A DNA stretch of 64,000 nucleotides from Anaerolineae bacterium (GCA_022071955.1 JAJVIM010000007.1:62001-126000); one strand, 5' to 3'. Shown: positions 36,702-44,510, counted from the first letter of the stretch. Made by a program: numbers and translations. The notes: a model not told the origin generated them from the letters alone.

Positions 36702-37418
36702 TTATCGCGCCGAAACCATTGACATAACGTATTTGTTGGCTTCCTCATATTTTTCCGGCAAGCCAATATCGATGATTTTGTCTTTGATCACATAGCCCAC
36801 TACCGGTTCACCCCGGGCCAGCAAATCCGGGAACACATCGTGGCCAAAATCGTAGGGCCGGTTGGGAGGAATCAAATCCAGCACCTCAGGCTCTAAAACG
36901 TAAATGCCGGCATTGGCCAGATTTGAAAATACCCGGTCGGGGGTTGGTTTTTCAACAAATCTGGTAATACGCTGCTGCTCGTTTAGCGCCACAATTCCCC
37001 GGTTCCACGGATCCGGCACCTGATAAAGCCCCATTGTGGCCAACGCGCCGGATTGAAAATGCAAATCGATCATCGGCCGCAAGTTGGCCAGGGTAAATAC
37101 GTCACCGTAATAGACTACAAACGTCTCGGTGAAAAAATCCTGAAGCCGTTTGGTCCCACCCGCCGAACCCACCAGTTGCTCTTCTACCGAGTAGCGCAGG
37201 CTCACGCCCCAACGCTCACCGTTGCCAAAGTAGCTGAGCACTTTATCCGGCAAATGGTACAAATTGACGCCAAACTGGCTGATGCCGCACGTTTTCAGGT
37301 TAAGGATGATGTGCTCCAGCAGCGGCCGCTCGCCGAGGGGAAGCATTGGCTTGGGCGTGTGGTTGGTCAGCGGGCGCAGGCGGGTGCCTTCGCCGGCAGC
37401 CAGGATCATTGCCTTCAT
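36702..37418 (-). CDS. hddC: Sugar-1-phosphate guanylyltransferase, probably D-glycero-alpha-D-manno-heptose 1-phosphate (HddC-like)
   Basis: 238 residues, a nucleotidyltransferase of the RmlA/ManC fold: MKAMILAAGEGTRLRPLTNH carries the GxGxRxxPxT signature and TPKPMLPLGERPLLEH follows. Later motifs are YGDVFTLANL (metal Asp), FVEKPTPDRV and ANAGIYVLEPEVLDLI. The fold alone does not separate mannose-1-phosphate from heptose-1-phosphate guanylyltransferases. The HddC assignment rests on gmhA, hddA and gmhB in the same locus. ATG 37418 follows directly on the TAA of the sugar transferase gene with no gap. Confidence 0.78.
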   Translation of the reverse strand: MKAMILAAGEGTRLRPLTNHTPKPMLPLGERPLLEHIILNLKTCGISQFGVNLYHLPDKVLSYFGNGERWGVSLRYSVEEQLVGSAGGTKRLQDFFTETFVVYYGDVFTLANLRPMIDLHFQSGALATMGLYQVPDPWNRGIVALNEQQRITRFVEKPTPDRVFSNLANAGIYVLEPEVLDLIPPNRPYDFGHDVFPDLLARGEPVVGYVIKDKIIDIGLPEKYEEANKYVMSMVSAR

Positions 37419-38900
37419 TTAGTAGGCCCCACGGCTTTTGAGCACGGCCGGCACGGTTTGCCACAGAATATACAGGTCGAGCCAGATGTTGTAATTTCTG
37501 ATGTAATGCATATCCAACCGGACGCGCTCGTTGTAGCTTACATCGCTGCGGCCGCTCACCTGCCACAGGCCGGTAATGCCCGGCTTTACGGTAGACAGGT
37601 TCATGCTCAGCTTGCCGTAGTAAGCCAACTCCTGCACCGTGATCATACGGGGGCCAACCAGGCTCATTTGCCCCAGCAGCACGTTGAACAACTGCGGCAG
37701 TTCGTCAAGGCTGGTGCGGCGGATAAAACGACCGGTGCGGGTAACCCGGGGGTCATCCTTGAGCTTAAAGTTTTGTTGAAACTGCTTGCGCAGTTCCGCA
37801 TCCTGGGCCAGCCGGGCATCGGCATCGATGGCCATGGTACGGAACTTGAAGGCATCAAACTGTTTGCCGCCCACCCCAACCACGCGCCGGCGATAAATGA
37901 TGGGACCGGGCGAGTCCAGCTTAACCGCCAGAGCAATGATCAACATAATTGGGGCAGAGAGCAAAATGGCGGCGCCGGCGGCAGCCAGATCGAGCATACG
38001 CTTCATAATAATATCGCTGCCGGTGAGCCGCACTTTGTTTACACTGAGCAGCGGCACATTGCCCACTTCCTGCACCTGCACGCCAGTGGTCAGCAGTTCG
38101 TACAACCCGGACGACAATTTAACAGGAATGTTGGCGCCGTGCAGGGCCTGCATCAAACTGAATGACTTTGGCCGGGTCAGGCCCGTAGATGTAACAATCA
38201 CTTCCTGAATATTGTATTTTTTAACCACGCTGGTGATATTATCAATTGAGCCTAAAACCGAAAGGCCGGTAACAGGTTCAAACTCGGATTTAATGTTGTC
38301 ATCAACAAACCCAACAATATGCACCCCGGACCGGATATTTCCAATAAGCTGATGGGCAATGGCCTGACCTTCTTCATTAACGCCAATAATCAGCACATTG
38401 TTGATGAAATGCCCTCTGGCCCGCAATTGATGCACCAGCCGCCTAAACAAAAACCGCCCCATGCTTACGCTCAAAAACACAAAAATCCAGGCAAAAAGCA
38501 CCCATGCGCGGGCAATAATCAGGTCCGGTTCAAAAAAGGTAAACACAATCAGCAGCATAATGCTGGTTGTGCCCGCGTTAAAAATCTGGGCATATTCTCT
38601 GGTGCCAGAGAATATGTTTTTGAGATCATACAGACCAAAGATAACAAAAACGATGACCCAGGTTGGAGCCAAAAAGAACACAAACTGCTGGTAAAAATCC
38701 AGCCGCGAAAATTCATCCTGGTAAAACCAGGTGATTCCGGCTTCAAAACGCACTGCATAGGCCAACCGGAAGCCAACCAAAACCATTACCAAATCAACGG
38801 TGATCAGGGCAGCCAACAACGCCGCTTGTTTTAGCCAACGTTCCGTCGTTGTAGAAGACAACGAATTCGCCACATTTACCGCGTTTGCCTGCGTCGTCAT
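37419..38900 (-). CDS. Polyprenyl-phosphate hexose-1-phosphate transferase (WbaP/WcaJ-like)
   Basis: 493 residues from ATG 38900 (AGGAG at 7 nt); the frame extends to 38978 but has no ribosome site there. Four N-terminal helices precede a CoA-binding-like Rossmann domain ([19 protein letters not shown]) and the bacterial sugar transferase domain: [59 protein letters not shown] and [14 protein letters not shown]. It starts repeat-unit synthesis by moving hexose-1-phosphate (glucose or galactose in known relatives) from UDP-hexose to undecaprenyl phosphate. It is the first gene behind the promoter module at 38993-39047, so that module can control entry into the pathway. Confidence 0.93.
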   Translation of the reverse strand: MTTQANAVNVANSLSSTTTERWLKQAALLAALITVDLVMVLVGFRLAYAVRFEAGITWFYQDEFSRLDFYQQFVFFLAPTWVIVFVIFGLYDLKNIFSGTREYAQIFNAGTTSIMLLIVFTFFEPDLIIARAWVLFAWIFVFLSVSMGRFLFRRLVHQLRARGHFINNVLIIGVNEEGQAIAHQLIGNIRSGVHIVGFVDDNIKSEFEPVTGLSVLGSIDNITSVVKKYNIQEVIVTSTGLTRPKSFSLMQALHGANIPVKLSSGLYELLTTGVQVQEVGNVPLLSVNKVRLTGSDIIMKRMLDLAAAGAAILLSAPIMLIIALAVKLDSPGPIIYRRRVVGVGGKQFDAFKFRTMAIDADARLAQDAELRKQFQQNFKLKDDPRVTRTGRFIRRTSLDELPQLFNVLLGQMSLVGPRMITVQELAYYGKLSMNLSTVKPGITGLWQVSGRSDVSYNERVRLDMHYIRNYNIWLDLYILWQTVPAVLKSRGAY

Positions 38901-38992
38901 ACAATATCTCCTGTAATTGGGTGATATTAACGAGAGAGAAAGAGATAGGGAAATAAAAATAGGGAGTGAGGTCAACATTCACTTACAAACCT

Positions 38993-39047
38993 AGTTTAAC
39001 AGCATTTCATAAAGACGAAATATGAGGATGCTAAGAAAAAGGTTAGA
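38993..39047 (-). promoter_or_regulatory. Conserved 55-bp promoter module, copy upstream of the initiating sugar transferase
   Basis: Minus strand half-sites TCTAAC (39047), TCTTAG (39036), TCATAT (39025) and CTTTAT (39014) are spaced 11 bp apart. Then TGT and TAAACT (38998-38993), an extended -10. The predicted start near 38986 leaves a leader of about 86 nt before ATG 38900. Confidence 0.78.
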
Positions 39048-39113
39048 AAGCGAATTACGAGGCTATAGCGGCTGGCGGCAAGGAAAAAAATGTATTTGAA
39101 AACGAATAACAGC

Positions 39114-39707
39114 TTACCTTAAAATTGTTATTTTTGTCAATACCTTATCAACATAAATAATGATTTGCAGGGCTAATGCCGATGACTTTAGCAAGAATTT
39201 CTGCAGCAGCAGCCACACAATCAACCGGCGAGTCCCCAACCATTGGCGTTTAAGCGTCCGGGCCGGGCGATACAGCGCCAGCCAGCCCAAACCGCCCCAG
39301 GCAATCAAACGGCCGGCCGCCCGCCAAAAAGCAGTATCGAGCCGCACAGTTCTGGAGCCGCGCCTTACTGCTACCACCCGGCCCACCACATCGGCGGCGG
39401 CCACCGGCGGGTCGGCGTCCAGCCGGTTATCGCCCCGGGCTAAAAACCGGCCGCGTTTCCGGTTTTGGCGCAACAACCGGTGAACCACCACGCTATCGCC
39501 CTGCTTAAACACAATCACATCGCCACAATGCAGTGGGCCGGGCCGATGCACCACCTCAACCACATCGCCGGGGCGCAGCAACGGCTCCATACTGCTCCCC
39601 TGAACAGGAAAATCGTGGCGCTGGCCAGAGTGCTGCCACAGGGCCAGTGCTGCCGCCAACGTGGTCGGCGTGGGTAACGGCTGCTCGGTTTCAGTCTGAT
39701 GGTTCAT
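39114..39707 (-). CDS. S26-family signal peptidase-like protein (SipW/archaeal-type, Ser/His)
   Basis: 197 residues. FPVQGSSMEPLLRPGD holds the catalytic Ser of signal peptidase I and CGDVIVFKQGD follows. The position normally held by Lys in LepB (yvKRv) is His in VVVHRLLRQ, as in SipW and archaeal (S26B) enzymes. LARGDNRLDADPP is the third conserved box. Hydrophobic segments occupy the C-terminal 60 residues rather than the N-terminus. It lies between trpA and the surface-glycan locus, same strand. It may process exported proteins linked to the glycan, but its substrate is unknown and it could be a free-standing S24/S26 peptidase. Confidence 0.75.
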   Translation of the reverse strand: MNHQTETEQPLPTPTTLAAALALWQHSGQRHDFPVQGSSMEPLLRPGDVVEVVHRPGPLHCGDVIVFKQGDSVVVHRLLRQNRKRGRFLARGDNRLDADPPVAAADVVGRVVAVRRGSRTVRLDTAFWRAAGRLIAWGGLGWLALYRPARTLKRQWLGTRRLIVWLLLQKFLLKSSALALQIIIYVDKVLTKITILR

Positions 39708-39821
39708 TTTCCGGTTTTCGTGTGCCGGTTACAGAGATAAAGAATGAAAATGGTTGTTGGGGGGAACTCCCCCTACCCAAAAAACGGGTACAGGCATTCC
39801 CCCCGGCCTGCGGCGCTATTT

Positions 39822-40598
39822 TCAGCCCAGCGCGGCCCGAAGTTCGTTGGCTAATTCCCGCACGCGCTGCGGCGATTCGGTGGCGCATTTAACCAGAGCG
39901 CTGCCCACAATCACGCCATCGGCCACCTGCGCCACAGCCCGAGCCTGCGCGCCACTGCCAATGCCAAAGCCCACCGCCAGCGGAATAGCCGTCGCAGCGC
40001 GAACACGTTGCACAAATTCGGTCAGATTGGCCGGCAGTTCGCTGCGCGCGCCGGTTACGCCCGTTAACGACACCAAATAAATGAAGCCGCGCGCCCGCTC
40101 CGCCACCAGCCGAATCCGCTGCGGGGTGCTGGTGGGCGCCAGCAGGTACACCAGCGCCAACCCGTGCTGGCCGCACAGAGTTTCAAGTTCATCGGACTCC
40201 TCGGGCGGCAAATCCGGTACAATAAAACCATCAACGCCGGCCGCGACGGCATCGGCCACCAGCCGGGCCAACCCGTAAGCCAGCATCGGGTTGATGTAGC
40301 CCATCAGCAGAGCCGGTGTAGTAACGCCCTGCTGGCGCAGTTCGTGGGTGATGGCCAGGCAATCGGCCAGAGTGGTGCCGTTCTCCAGCGATTTTTGAGT
40401 TGCCGCCTGAATGGTTGGCCCATCAGCCAGCGGGTCAGAAAACGGCACGCCCAATTCCAGCAGGTCGGCTCCGGCTTCCACCAGCGTTTTTACGGTGTCG
40501 ATGCTGGCCGGCCGGGTGGGGTACCCCAGTACACTGTACGGCATAAACGCGGGTCGATTTTTGGTAAAAGCGGCGGAGATTCGTTCAATTCCGGTCAT
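39822..40598 (-). CDS. trpA: Tryptophan synthase alpha subunit
   Basis: 258 residues, a TIM barrel. The catalytic Glu and Asp are in [16 protein letters not shown], with [15 protein letters not shown] and the closing [19 protein letters not shown] and VIVGSALV. It cleaves indole-3-glycerol phosphate to indole, which is channelled to TrpB. Start ATG 40598 has AAGGA at 7-8 nt. It is the last trp gene on the minus strand. trpS lies between it and trpB, and a repeat array fills the spacer to trpS. Confidence 0.96.
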   Translation of the reverse strand: MTGIERISAAFTKNRPAFMPYSVLGYPTRPASIDTVKTLVEAGADLLELGVPFSDPLADGPTIQAATQKSLENGTTLADCLAITHELRQQGVTTPALLMGYINPMLAYGLARLVADAVAAGVDGFIVPDLPPEESDELETLCGQHGLALVYLLAPTSTPQRIRLVAERARGFIYLVSLTGVTGARSELPANLTEFVQRVRAATAIPLAVGFGIGSGAQARAVAQVADGVIVGSALVKCATESPQRVRELANELRAALG

Positions 40599-40630
40599 GT
40601 TCAGTTCCTTTCAGTTTGGCGAGTTGAATA

Positions 40631-40735
40631 AAAAGGTTAGGTGGGTTAGGTGAGTTTGGTGGGTTAGGTGAGTAAACAACTCACCAACTCATTCAACTCA
40701 CCCAACTCACCAACTCATTCAACTCACCCAACTTA
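40631..40735. repeat. Low-complexity inverted array (GGTTAGGTGAG / CTCACCCAACTC words)
   Basis: About 40 nt of GTTAGGTG-type words (40636-40671) face about 55 nt of ACTCACC/ACTCATT words (40679-40733) in inverted orientation, forming a potential long hairpin between trpS and trpA. Periods here are 8-9 bp rather than a strict 7. A shorter version of the same words sits in the trpE leader (55371-55407). Confidence 0.75.
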
Positions 40736-41743
40736 TTTGCGCAAGCCCAAATTTTGCTGCGCCGCCAACAGCCGGTGTTCGGCAATGGGGCGAATGCGAT
40801 CGGCGTTTTCCTTTAAAATCTGGTCGATGGTCGCCGGGTCTTTGGCCATATCGTAATACCGCTGCTGGATTGGTTCCAGCGTGGCAATGACCGCCTCGGC
40901 CACGGTTTTTTTAAGGTGACCGTAGCCCTTGCCGGTGAACTCGTTGAGGATGTCCTCTTCGCTGCGGCGGGTGATGGCCTGATAAATGCCCAGCAGATTG
41001 GTGACGCCCGGCTGGTTTTCCCGGTCAAACGCAACGTTATTGAGCGAGTCGGTGGTGGCCCGCATAATCGATTTTTTCAGCACGTTGGGCGGGTCGAGCA
41101 AACGCAGGCTGTGGCCCACCTTGTCGCTGGATTTGCTCATTTTGCTGGTGGGGTCGTCCAGCCCCATCACCCGCGCCCCGGCTTTGGGGATGAGCACTTC
41201 TGGCACTACAAATGTTTCGCCGTACAGGTTGTTAAAGCGCAGCACAATATCGCGGGTCAGTTCCACGTGCTGCTTCTGGTCCTCGCCAACCGGCACGTAA
41301 TGGGCATCGTACAGAATAATGTCGGCGGCCATGAGCACCGGATAATCAAACAATCCGGTGCCGACGCTTTCCTGCTTGGCGCTTTTATCTTTGAACTGGG
41401 TCATCCGTTCCAGCCAGCCCATCGGCGTAACGCAATTGAGCAGCCAGGCCAGCTCGGAGTGGGCCGAAATGTGGCTCTGCACAAACACAGCGCAGTGCTC
41501 CAAACTGATGCCGCAGGCCAGGTAGAGCATGGCCACTTCGCGCACGTGGCGGTAGAGTTCCTGGGGGTCTTGCGGCACGGTGATGGCGTGCAGGTCAACA
41601 ATACAAAAAATGTTGTCGTACTTTTCCTGCTCGTCCACCCAATTTTTGAGCGCGCCCAGATAGTTGCCAATATGCAGGTTGCCGGTCGGTTGGATGCCGG
41701 AGAAGGTTCGTTTTTTGATGGGTTGGGTTGGTTGATCGGTCAT
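40733..41743 (-). CDS. trpS: Tryptophanyl-tRNA synthetase
   Basis: 336 residues, a class I synthetase. The HIGH-type motif is PTGNLHIGNYLG, the signature KMSKS is intact (TSKMSKSSDKVGH), and DYPVLMAADIILYDAHYVPVGEDQKQH is the TrpRS active-site region split between two strands. It charges tRNA-Trp. It lies between trpB and trpA. The T-box upstream of trpE reads tRNA-Trp charging, so supply and use of tryptophan are encoded together. AGGTG precedes ATG 41743. Confidence 0.97.
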   Translation of the reverse strand: MTDQPTQPIKKRTFSGIQPTGNLHIGNYLGALKNWVDEQEKYDNIFCIVDLHAITVPQDPQELYRHVREVAMLYLACGISLEHCAVFVQSHISAHSELAWLLNCVTPMGWLERMTQFKDKSAKQESVGTGLFDYPVLMAADIILYDAHYVPVGEDQKQHVELTRDIVLRFNNLYGETFVVPEVLIPKAGARVMGLDDPTSKMSKSSDKVGHSLRLLDPPNVLKKSIMRATTDSLNNVAFDRENQPGVTNLLGIYQAITRRSEEDILNEFTGKGYGHLKKTVAEAVIATLEPIQQRYYDMAKDPATIDQILKENADRIRPIAEHRLLAAQQNLGLRK

Positions 41744-41765
41744 TATTTTTCACCTTGCTTGTATT

Positions 41766-41828
41766 TTGCAATGCATAATTCGTAATGCGTAATCCGTAAA
41801 AAAATTACGCATTACGCGTTGCGCATTA
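41766..41828. repeat. Heptamer array (CGTAATG words) with inverted arm
   Basis: 7-bp words of the CGTAATG/CGTAATC type run to about 41799, followed by an inverted arm of TTACGCA/TTACGCG words to 41828, touching the trpB stop. Positions 41776-41799 are identical, in inverted orientation, to 43648-43671 on the other side of trpB and the four-helix-bundle gene. Confidence 0.88.
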
Positions 41829-43037
41829 GTTTTTCAATTCCCGCATAATCGTATCCAAATCCTTGTCGCCCCGGCCCGACAGGTTGACCACGATCACGCT
41901 GTCTTTGGCCATTTTGGGGGCGCGTTTGATGACTTCAGCAATGGCGTGGGCCGATTCCAGGGCGGGGATGATGCCCTCCCGCTGGCTGAGAATTTTAACG
42001 CCTTCCAGCGCCTCGTCGTCGGTGGCGTAAGTGTAGCCGGCCCGCTCCTGATCGCGCAGCCAGGCGTGCTCCGGCCCCACCGAGGGATAATCCAGCCCGG
42101 CGCTGATGCTGTGCGTTTCGGCAATCTGGCCATCCGGCGTTTGCAGCACAAAGCTTTTGGTGCCGTGCAGCACCCCCAGCCGGGCCTCGACGCCGGTACT
42201 GGCGACGGGCGGCGGGGCAAAGCGGGCGGCGTGCTTGCCGCTGTTAATGCCGCTGCCGCCGGCCTCCACGCCAAGCATTTCTACGTTTTTATCGCCCAAA
42301 AAAGGATGAAACAGGCCGATGGCATTACTGCCACCGCCCACACAGGCAATCAGTATATCGGGCAGGCGGCCTTCGGCTTCTAAAATCTGGGCGCGAGCTT
42401 CGCGGCCAATCACACTTTGAAAATCGCGGACAATGGTAGGGTAGGGGTGCGGCCCCAGCGCCGAGCCGAGCAGGTAGTGGGTGGTTTCCACGTTGGTCAC
42501 CCAATCGCGGATGGCCTCGTTGATGGCGTCTTTGAGGGTGCGGCTGCCGCTGCTCACCGGGCGCACCGTGGTACCGGCCAACTGCATGCGGAACACGTTG
42601 GGCTGCTGGCGGGCAATATCCACCTCGCCCATGTAGACAATGCACTCCAGCCCCAGCAGGGCGCAGGCGGTGGCGCTGCCCACGCCGTGCTGCCCCGCGC
42701 CGGTTTCGGCTACAATGCGGCGTTTGCCCATCCGCTGCGCCAGCAGCGCCTGCCCCAGCGCGTTGTTAATTTTGTGCGCGCCGGTGTGGGCCAAATCTTC
42801 CCGTTTGAGATAGATTTTAGCTCCGCCCAGATAACGGGTGAGCCGCCCGGCGTACGTGAGTGGGGTGGGCCGACCCACGTAGGTTTTGAGCAGATAATCC
42901 AACTGGGCCTGAAAGCCCGCATCATTTTTGGCGGCTTCGTAGGCCGCTTCCAGTTCTGCCAGCGCCGGCATTAATGTTTCTGGCACAAACTGCCCGCCGT
43001 AGGGGCCAAATTTACCTTTGATGGTGTTAATGGTCAT
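41826..43037 (-). CDS. trpB: Tryptophan synthase beta subunit
   Basis: 403 residues, TrpB1 type. The N-terminus is [19 protein letters not shown], the PLP lysine is in [17 protein letters not shown], the phosphate loop is [15 protein letters not shown], and the C-terminal [12 protein letters not shown] is typical. It condenses indole with serine. ATG 43037 has AGGAG at 6-7 nt. The stop abuts a heptamer array before trpS, and a four-helix-bundle gene separates it from trpF. Confidence 0.97.
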   Translation of the reverse strand: MTINTIKGKFGPYGGQFVPETLMPALAELEAAYEAAKNDAGFQAQLDYLLKTYVGRPTPLTYAGRLTRYLGGAKIYLKREDLAHTGAHKINNALGQALLAQRMGKRRIVAETGAGQHGVGSATACALLGLECIVYMGEVDIARQQPNVFRMQLAGTTVRPVSSGSRTLKDAINEAIRDWVTNVETTHYLLGSALGPHPYPTIVRDFQSVIGREARAQILEAEGRLPDILIACVGGGSNAIGLFHPFLGDKNVEMLGVEAGGSGINSGKHAARFAPPPVASTGVEARLGVLHGTKSFVLQTPDGQIAETHSISAGLDYPSVGPEHAWLRDQERAGYTYATDDEALEGVKILSQREGIIPALESAHAIAEVIKRAPKMAKDSVIVVNLSGRGDKDLDTIMRELKN

Positions 43038-43067
43038 GCATGTCTCCTAATTTTCGTAACAAATTAC

Positions 43068-43104
43068 CTTTCGGGTTTGTGCGTAATTCGTAACGCGTAA
43101 TTCG
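43068..43104. repeat. Short heptamer array (CGTAATT words)
   Basis: CGTAATT, CGTAACG, CGTAATT and CGTAAGT words are in register between trpB and the four-helix-bundle gene (from about 43080). They belong to the same word family as the arrays at 41766 and 43606. Confidence 0.75.
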
Positions 43105-43111
43105 TAAGTTA

Positions 43112-43588
43112 CTAAAATGGTACCTCCTCTAACAACCCGGCTGACGATGATTCAGTAATGATTAAATAAGATGAGGTTGGCTCTTTTATTGCAAGCGCAC
43201 GTTGCTGCGGAATCATCTTTAAAAGCAGGCGGATAATTTCTGAGAGAAGTTCAAGCCGATGTCCGATCACAGTTTCACTCAATACAAAGCGCCCTTTAAA
43301 ATACCAGTCGCGGCTTTCACGAGCAGAACCGAGCGAATATTCATAAAACCGCGCCCGATCTTTGGCACTTCCCCGCGAGTATCCCTCGGCTAAATTAGCC
43401 CCAATTGAGCCAACCGCCCGGTACAATTGGTCGGACAGGCTGATTGTCCGCCTGTCAACCATCAATTTGGTTACATCCTGCCAGCAAATATCTCCCAAAA
43501 ATGATGCCAACCGATACGCAGTAACACTCCACAATGGATCATTTGTGATGGTTTGAGGGATAGTAAGCTCCCATTCCTGGTAGTTCAT
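43112..43588 (-). CDS. Four-helix-bundle protein (23S rRNA intervening-sequence protein family)
   Basis: 158 residues from ATG 43588 (AGAGGT at 7 nt); extension to 43636 would read through repeat DNA. The centre matches the S23/IVP family: LSDQLYRAVGSIGANLAEGYSR, then SAKDRARFYEYSLGSARES and RDWYFKGRFVLSE. The family folds as a pentameric four-helix bundle. Members were first seen inside 23S rRNA intervening sequences and are also found as stand-alone genes of unknown role. It interrupts the trpF-trpB junction and is flanked on both sides by arrays of the same heptamer family, as if carried in as a cassette. The family call is firm; function is unknown. Confidence 0.85.
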   Translation of the reverse strand: MNYQEWELTIPQTITNDPLWSVTAYRLASFLGDICWQDVTKLMVDRRTISLSDQLYRAVGSIGANLAEGYSRGSAKDRARFYEYSLGSARESRDWYFKGRFVLSETVIGHRLELLSEIIRLLLKMIPQQRALAIKEPTSSYLIITESSSAGLLEEVPF

Positions 43589-43605
43589 CAATTTTACCTC
43601 TGGAA

Positions 43606-43679
43606 TAACGAATAATTTGTAATGTGCAATATCCATATCAAAAATTATTACGGATTACGCATTACGAATTATTTTTTAC
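43606..43679. repeat. Heptamer array (TTACGCA/TTACGGA words) with inverted arm
   Basis: An arm of degenerate GAATAAT/GTAATGT words (43610-43630) faces TTACGGA, TTACGCA, TTACGAA words (43648-43671) in inverted orientation. The array runs into the last codons of trpF. Positions 43648-43671 are the inverted identical copy of 41776-41799. Confidence 0.85.
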
Positions 43680-44429
43680 ATTTTCAATAAATGCTCTCAC
43701 CTTTGCCCAATCCTTCCACCCCTTTTCCGCCTCAACGCCGCTGCTCACATCGACGCCCCACGGCCGGACGGCGCGCACCGCCTGGGCCACATTCTCCGGG
43801 GTGAGGCTGCCGGCCAGCAAAATCCGGTACTGCCGCGCCACCGCCGCGGCCATGTCCCAATCGGTTACATGGCCGGTGCCGCCGTAGAGGGTGGGGTGGT
43901 AGGCGTCGAGCAAAAATTCAGGGATGACGGTTGACGGCTGAAGGCTGAAACGTGACTCCGGCGTAATCTCTGTTAATTGATACTGGCTGATTGCCCGTTT
44001 CGCCTCCGCCAGCGATGGTGGGCGCAGGGCTTTGTAGGCCCGGCCAGCCAGCGCCGCCACAAATTCCGGCGGCTCATCACCGTGGAGTTGGGCCGCGTCC
44101 AGCCCGCAAAAATCGAGCGTGCGTTGGACGGTTTCCAATGCCGCATTCACAAACACGCCGACGAAGAGAGGCGAGTGACGGGTGACGAGTGACGAGTGCC
44201 TTTCCCCTGACTCCTGACTCCCGACCCCTGACCCCCGACTCCTTTCCCCTGACCCCTGACTCCTGACTCCTGACTCCTTCAGTTGAGTCACAATCTCACG
44301 CACTGTTTCCATCTTTACATAACGCGGGCTGGCCTCGTAAAAAATAAAGCCCAGCAGGTCGGCCCCGGCCTCAGCGGCAACCCGCGCGTCTGCCAGATTG
44401 GTCAAACCACAAATTTTCACAAATGTCAC
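43662..44429 (-). CDS. trpF: Phosphoribosylanthranilate isomerase with two repeat-encoded insertions
   Basis: 255 residues, where the family usually has about 200-210. FVKICGLTNLADARVAAEAG carries the catalytic Cys7, PLFVGVFVN is the next strand, LDAAQLHGDEPPEFV and EFLLDAY hold the family's second active-site region, and LYGGTGHVTDWD and LLAGSLTPENVA complete the barrel. Extra length comes from an insertion at about residues 50-85, made of Ser/Gly/Arg repeats (GVRSQGSGERSRGSG) encoded by 15 DNA heptamers at 44176-44280. A second, smaller one (about 158-170) is encoded at 43925-43959. Both lie between secondary-structure elements, so activity may survive. The start is GTG 44429 behind GAGGTGAGG. 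The gene is divergent from the cyclase gene. Confidence 0.92.
   Translation of the reverse strand: MTFVKICGLTNLADARVAAEAGADLLGFIFYEASPRYVKMETVREIVTQLKESGVRSQGSGERSRGSGVGSQESGERHSSLVTRHSPLFVGVFVNAALETVQRTLDFCGLDAAQLHGDEPPEFVAALAGRAYKALRPPSLAEAKRAISQYQLTEITPESRFSLQPSTVIPEFLLDAYHPTLYGGTGHVTDWDMAAAVARQYRILLAGSLTPENVAQAVRAVRPWGVDVSSGVEAEKGWKDWAKVRAFIENVKNNS
43925..43959. repeat. Heptamer array inside trpF (5 units)
   Basis: Five 7-bp words in perfect register: TGACGGT, TGACGGC, TGAAGGC, TGAAACG, TGACTCC. They lie within the trpF reading frame without breaking it and code for a short polar stretch around RFSLQPSTV. Confidence 0.85.
44176..44280. repeat. Heptamer array inside trpF (15 units, 105 bp, in frame)
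   Basis: Fifteen consecutive 7-bp words without phase slip: TGACGGG, two TGACGAG, a junction word (TGCCTTT), then eleven words mainly of CTCCTGA or CCCCTGA type ending at 44280. The total of 105 bp equals 35 codons, so the insertion keeps the trpF frame. The arms (TGACGAG against CTCCTGA) are only partly complementary. Confidence 0.93.
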
Positions 44430-44472
44430 TGCCTCACCTCATTGCTGTGTATCGTAAGTCAATTGCGCCCCC

Positions 44473-44489
44473 TGTGGCAAATTGTCACA
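44473..44489. promoter_or_regulatory. 17-bp palindrome overlapping the cyclase promoter -35
   Basis: The sequence follows TGTGnCAAnTTGnCACA, symmetrical at 14 of 17 positions, and overlaps the -35 hexamer. The half-sites resemble CRP-type TGTG/CACA arms but the spacing is 7 rather than 6. This could be an operator for cAMP feedback on the cyclase gene or for trpF on the other side. The factor is unknown. Confidence 0.5.
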
Positions 44490-44510
44490 ACTCGCCCGGA
44501 AAAGTATACT
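44482..44510 (+). promoter_or_regulatory. Sigma-70-type promoter for the cyclase gene
   Basis: TTGTCA at 44482-44487, a 17-nt spacer, and TATACT at 44505-44510. The predicted start near 44517 leaves a leader of about 27-33 nt before the ATGs at 44544 and 44550. Confidence 0.75.

Noticed and set aside
37053..38165. 370-codon open frame on the plus strand
   Set aside because: It is antisense to the guanylyltransferase and the initiating sugar transferase, both of which have clear family motifs.
39759..39773. GGGGG/CCCCC hairpin between trpA and the signal peptidase gene
   Set aside because: The stem is only 5 bp and no T-run follows on the transcribed strand, so it is not supported as a terminator.
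41776..43671. Insertion sequence ends around trpB
   Set aside because: The 24-bp inverted repeats are themselves heptamer arrays, there is no transposase, and no target-site duplication is evident.
44176..44280. CRISPR-like array
   Set aside because: Units are 7 bp without spacers, and no cas genes are near. It is a simple heptamer repeat.
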